A stretch of 64,000 bases of DNA from Paenibacillus lupini (lineage in GTDB: Bacteria; Bacillota; Bacilli; Paenibacillales; Paenibacillaceae), in the NCBI RefSeq assembly GCF_011761355.1, contig NZ_JAASRW010000001.1:868001-932000 (forward strand), in the 5' to 3' direction. The notes below the pieces were generated by a model. The model was not told the DNA's origin, searched no databases, and saw nothing but the letters and a program-made list of their open reading frames with translations. This document shows, piece by piece, positions 62,414-64,000 of this stretch; position 1 is the first letter of the stretch; the number at the start of each line of letters is the position of its first letter. The position numbers were made by a program, and so were the translations under genes.

Positions 62414-63766
62414 TTGAATCAGGCTAGAATGTACAAAATCATTTCAATTATATTGTCATTAGGTTTGATAGGTTTCATGATGTATGGACATTCGTTACAT
62501 AAACAATTAAACGAATACGAGAAAGAAAAACTCCAAGATACACGCACTTGGGTACAGATGCACCAGATGTATACAGAGGACTTTGATCGTGATTTGGCGA
62601 ATGTGCTAGCCTCCAATTCTTCTTCCTATTACAAAAAATATTTGAAATCTGCTTATGACACAGCTTCTTCTCTATCGAAATCTAATCGGTTTAATCCACC
62701 ATCTGATGTATTCAGTGATTTTCAGTATAATTATGAGGATTCAATGTGGAGCAACGCTGCGAGTTATTTAGGCTATTTGGCAGATGATAAAGCAGATACA
62801 CTAACGGAGGTTCAGCGGCAGAATTTGCTAGAGATGCGGAATTACACGCTCAAAACAGTTCCGGCGATGCATCAAATGGTTAATAATGTATTATTTGTTC
62901 CGAATGTAACGGAAGTACCTTCAGAAGAACTGAGTGAACTTCTAACCTCTTTAACAAATGAAATTAAACCTTTTCCTACATTTGGGGATGAGGAGCCTTT
63001 GTTTAATGAGTATCTTTACCGATTACATCCTTACCAGCCTCATGATAAGACTCTTCTGTTTGAAAAAGACAAACGAATCCATAAAGAAGAATTACAGACT
63101 AAAGTGGTCTCTTTTATGGAATTGCTGTGGAAAGATAAACGTGATAATCAAATTACGTCAAGCGGTGGAGGTTCAGCTCCCGACTTTGGAGACAGTCTCA
63201 AGTTTTGGTCAGGTAACAGTAAGAAAATGTTCTACGAAGTTGAAATCAGTGTTGCAGGCGGACATATCTTACGTATTTATCCATCTGAAGATGGACCTAA
63301 GAAGCTTGATAATGGAAAGTTGACTTCGAACGAGGCTAAGCAGCTAGCCCAATCTCTCGTCAATGGCTGGGGAGAGGCTCAACTTGTTGTCGATCATACT
63401 TCAACAAAAGGATCTATTCTATATGTAACCTTTGTTCCGCAAGTTGAAGGGGTTCATAATACGGACGCATACCTGGATGTTTCTATAGATATGGAGAAAG
63501 GAATCTTGAATTCCTTTGATACGACAATGTATTATTTGAATAAAGATAGAAGCGATCAAGTAGTAGCAACAGTGACACCAGAAGAAGCGTTAAAACAAGT
63601 TAATGACCAAATGGAAGTTACCGGTGATCCAACATTGATGAAACGTGATGGGAAATTGGTTTATTCTATTGCTGTAAAAGGTTATGAGAAGGTTACAAAG
63701 GTCTATATTAACGCAAATACCGGGAAACAAGTTGATATTGAGTATGAAAGTGAATGGTCGAATTAA
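62414..63766 (+). CDS. YpeB-like PepSY-domain membrane protein
   Basis: 450 aa, the usual YpeB length; TTG start at 62414 behind GAGG. An N-terminal transmembrane helix (IISIILSLGLIGFMMYG) is followed by a helical domain and tandem C-terminal PepSY-like repeats (GHILRIYPSEDGPKKL...LTSNEAKQLAQSLVNGWG; TPEEALKQVNDQ; VYINANTGKQVDIEYE). YpeB is required for localisation of the cortex hydrolase SleB during germination. No sleB gene is adjacent, so it could be a paralogue. Confidence 0.75.
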   Translation: MNQARMYKIISIILSLGLIGFMMYGHSLHKQLNEYEKEKLQDTRTWVQMHQMYTEDFDRDLANVLASNSSSYYKKYLKSAYDTASSLSKSNRFNPPSDVFSDFQYNYEDSMWSNAASYLGYLADDKADTLTEVQRQNLLEMRNYTLKTVPAMHQMVNNVLFVPNVTEVPSEELSELLTSLTNEIKPFPTFGDEEPLFNEYLYRLHPYQPHDKTLLFEKDKRIHKEELQTKVVSFMELLWKDKRDNQITSSGGGSAPDFGDSLKFWSGNSKKMFYEVEISVAGGHILRIYPSEDGPKKLDNGKLTSNEAKQLAQSLVNGWGEAQLVVDHTSTKGSILYVTFVPQVEGVHNTDAYLDVSIDMEKGILNSFDTTMYYLNKDRSDQVVATVTPEEALKQVNDQMEVTGDPTLMKRDGKLVYSIAVKGYEKVTKVYINANTGKQVDIEYESEWSN

Positions 63767-63779
63767 TCAGATCACAAAA

Positions 63780-63814
63780 AAACCTGCGTGCCCAAAATGG
63801 CATGCAGTTTTTTT
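63780..63814. terminator. Intrinsic terminator
   Basis: AAACCTGCGTGCC pairs with GGCATGCAGTTT (one bulge) followed by seven T; it serves the YpeB-like gene and possibly the convergent AraC gene. Confidence 0.75.
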
Positions 63815-63832
63815 GCGCTTACGCTTAGTTAT

Positions 63833-64000
63833 CTAGGCGTGAACCCTTTGATCTAATATCGCTTTCAGGCGTTTGATATCTTCCCTAGGCGGAAAGCCAA
63901 ACATACGGGAATATTCACGGCTGAACTGGGACGCACTTTCATAGCCGACTCGGAACGCCACTTCAGCAGCATCTGCTAATTCGGTTAATAACAGGTGCCG
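63833..64000 (-). CDS. AraC-family regulator, C-terminal part (cut by window edge)
   Basis: The last 55 codons of a minus-strand gene. [20 protein letters not shown] is the second helix-turn-helix and terminal signature of AraC proteins, followed by [14 protein letters not shown] and a short basic tail. It resembles the AraC gene at 10096 in this part. The N-terminal sensor domain lies outside the window. Confidence 0.85.
   Translation of the reverse strand, partial: RHLLLTELADAAEVAFRVGYESASQFSREYSRMFGFPPREDIKRLKAILDQRVHA

Overview
The window looks like a chromosome segment of an endospore-forming Gram-positive bacterium of the Paenibacillus/Cohnella kind. This rests on strong AGGAGG-type ribosome binding sites, frequent TTG and GTG starts, moderate GC, an S-layer-homology (SLH) surface protein, an orphan GerC-type germination lipoprotein, a SpoVB-like flippase beside a YpeB-like PepSY protein, and many AraC regulators paired with carbohydrate genes. 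Genus is inferred from gene content only; there is no rRNA here.

Positions 1-27.5 kb are a mosaic of small accessory genes and gene wreckage. It holds two small hypotheticals, an SLH protein, a TetR-DUF2269-DoxX operon with its operator inside the promoter spacer, GNAT, RNA-ligase-like, alpha/beta hydrolase, SDR/AraC, gerC, an HxlR/azoreductase divergent pair, an FAD oxidoreductase fused by overlap to an ECF41 sigma factor, a run of small membrane proteins with a Nudix hydrolase, a K+ channel, a DadA-like oxidase, and a PhyH dioxygenase opposite an AraC. Between them lie decayed genes (an ilvE fragment, an isochorismatase-like gene, a GT2 tail, a gene with an in-frame stop, a DUF402 gene with Trp changed to stop). 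Several copies of a dispersed element, a terminator-like hairpin followed by a GGGCAG tail, also occur here.

Positions 26.5-40.5 kb form a carbohydrate and amidohydrolase island: GH43, methyltransferase, AraC, GH78 alpha-L-rhamnosidase, catalase, a frameshifted GT4, then LysR, M20 amidohydrolase, YfcC-type carrier and a galactonate-dehydratase-like enolase. Positions 40.6-52.5 kb carry a GntR-regulated ABC exporter, an SDR, folD behind a ZTP riboswitch, a cluster of four palindromic repeats, a lipoprotein, DinB, a BMP-family binding lipoprotein with a Rieske oxygenase, a ROK regulator with an MFS transporter, and a YdjM-like membrane protein.

The most striking block is 52723-60605: five tightly packed co-directional genes encoding a SWIM zinc-finger protein, a HEAT-like repeat protein, a MoxR-family AAA+ ATPase, a DUF5682 protein and a VWA/MIDAS protein. 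This is a MoxR-VWA type chaperone/remodelling module resembling the poorly understood E. coli yehLMPQ genes with an added HEAT-like subunit. The DUF5682 protein shows a G-x-x-H ... E ... G-A-H-H pattern reminiscent of the TIKI/TraB/EreA superfamily. Its function is unknown and it is the best candidate for an undescribed system.

The window closes with spoVB (minus strand), a YpeB-like gene and the 3' end of an AraC gene cut by the window edge.
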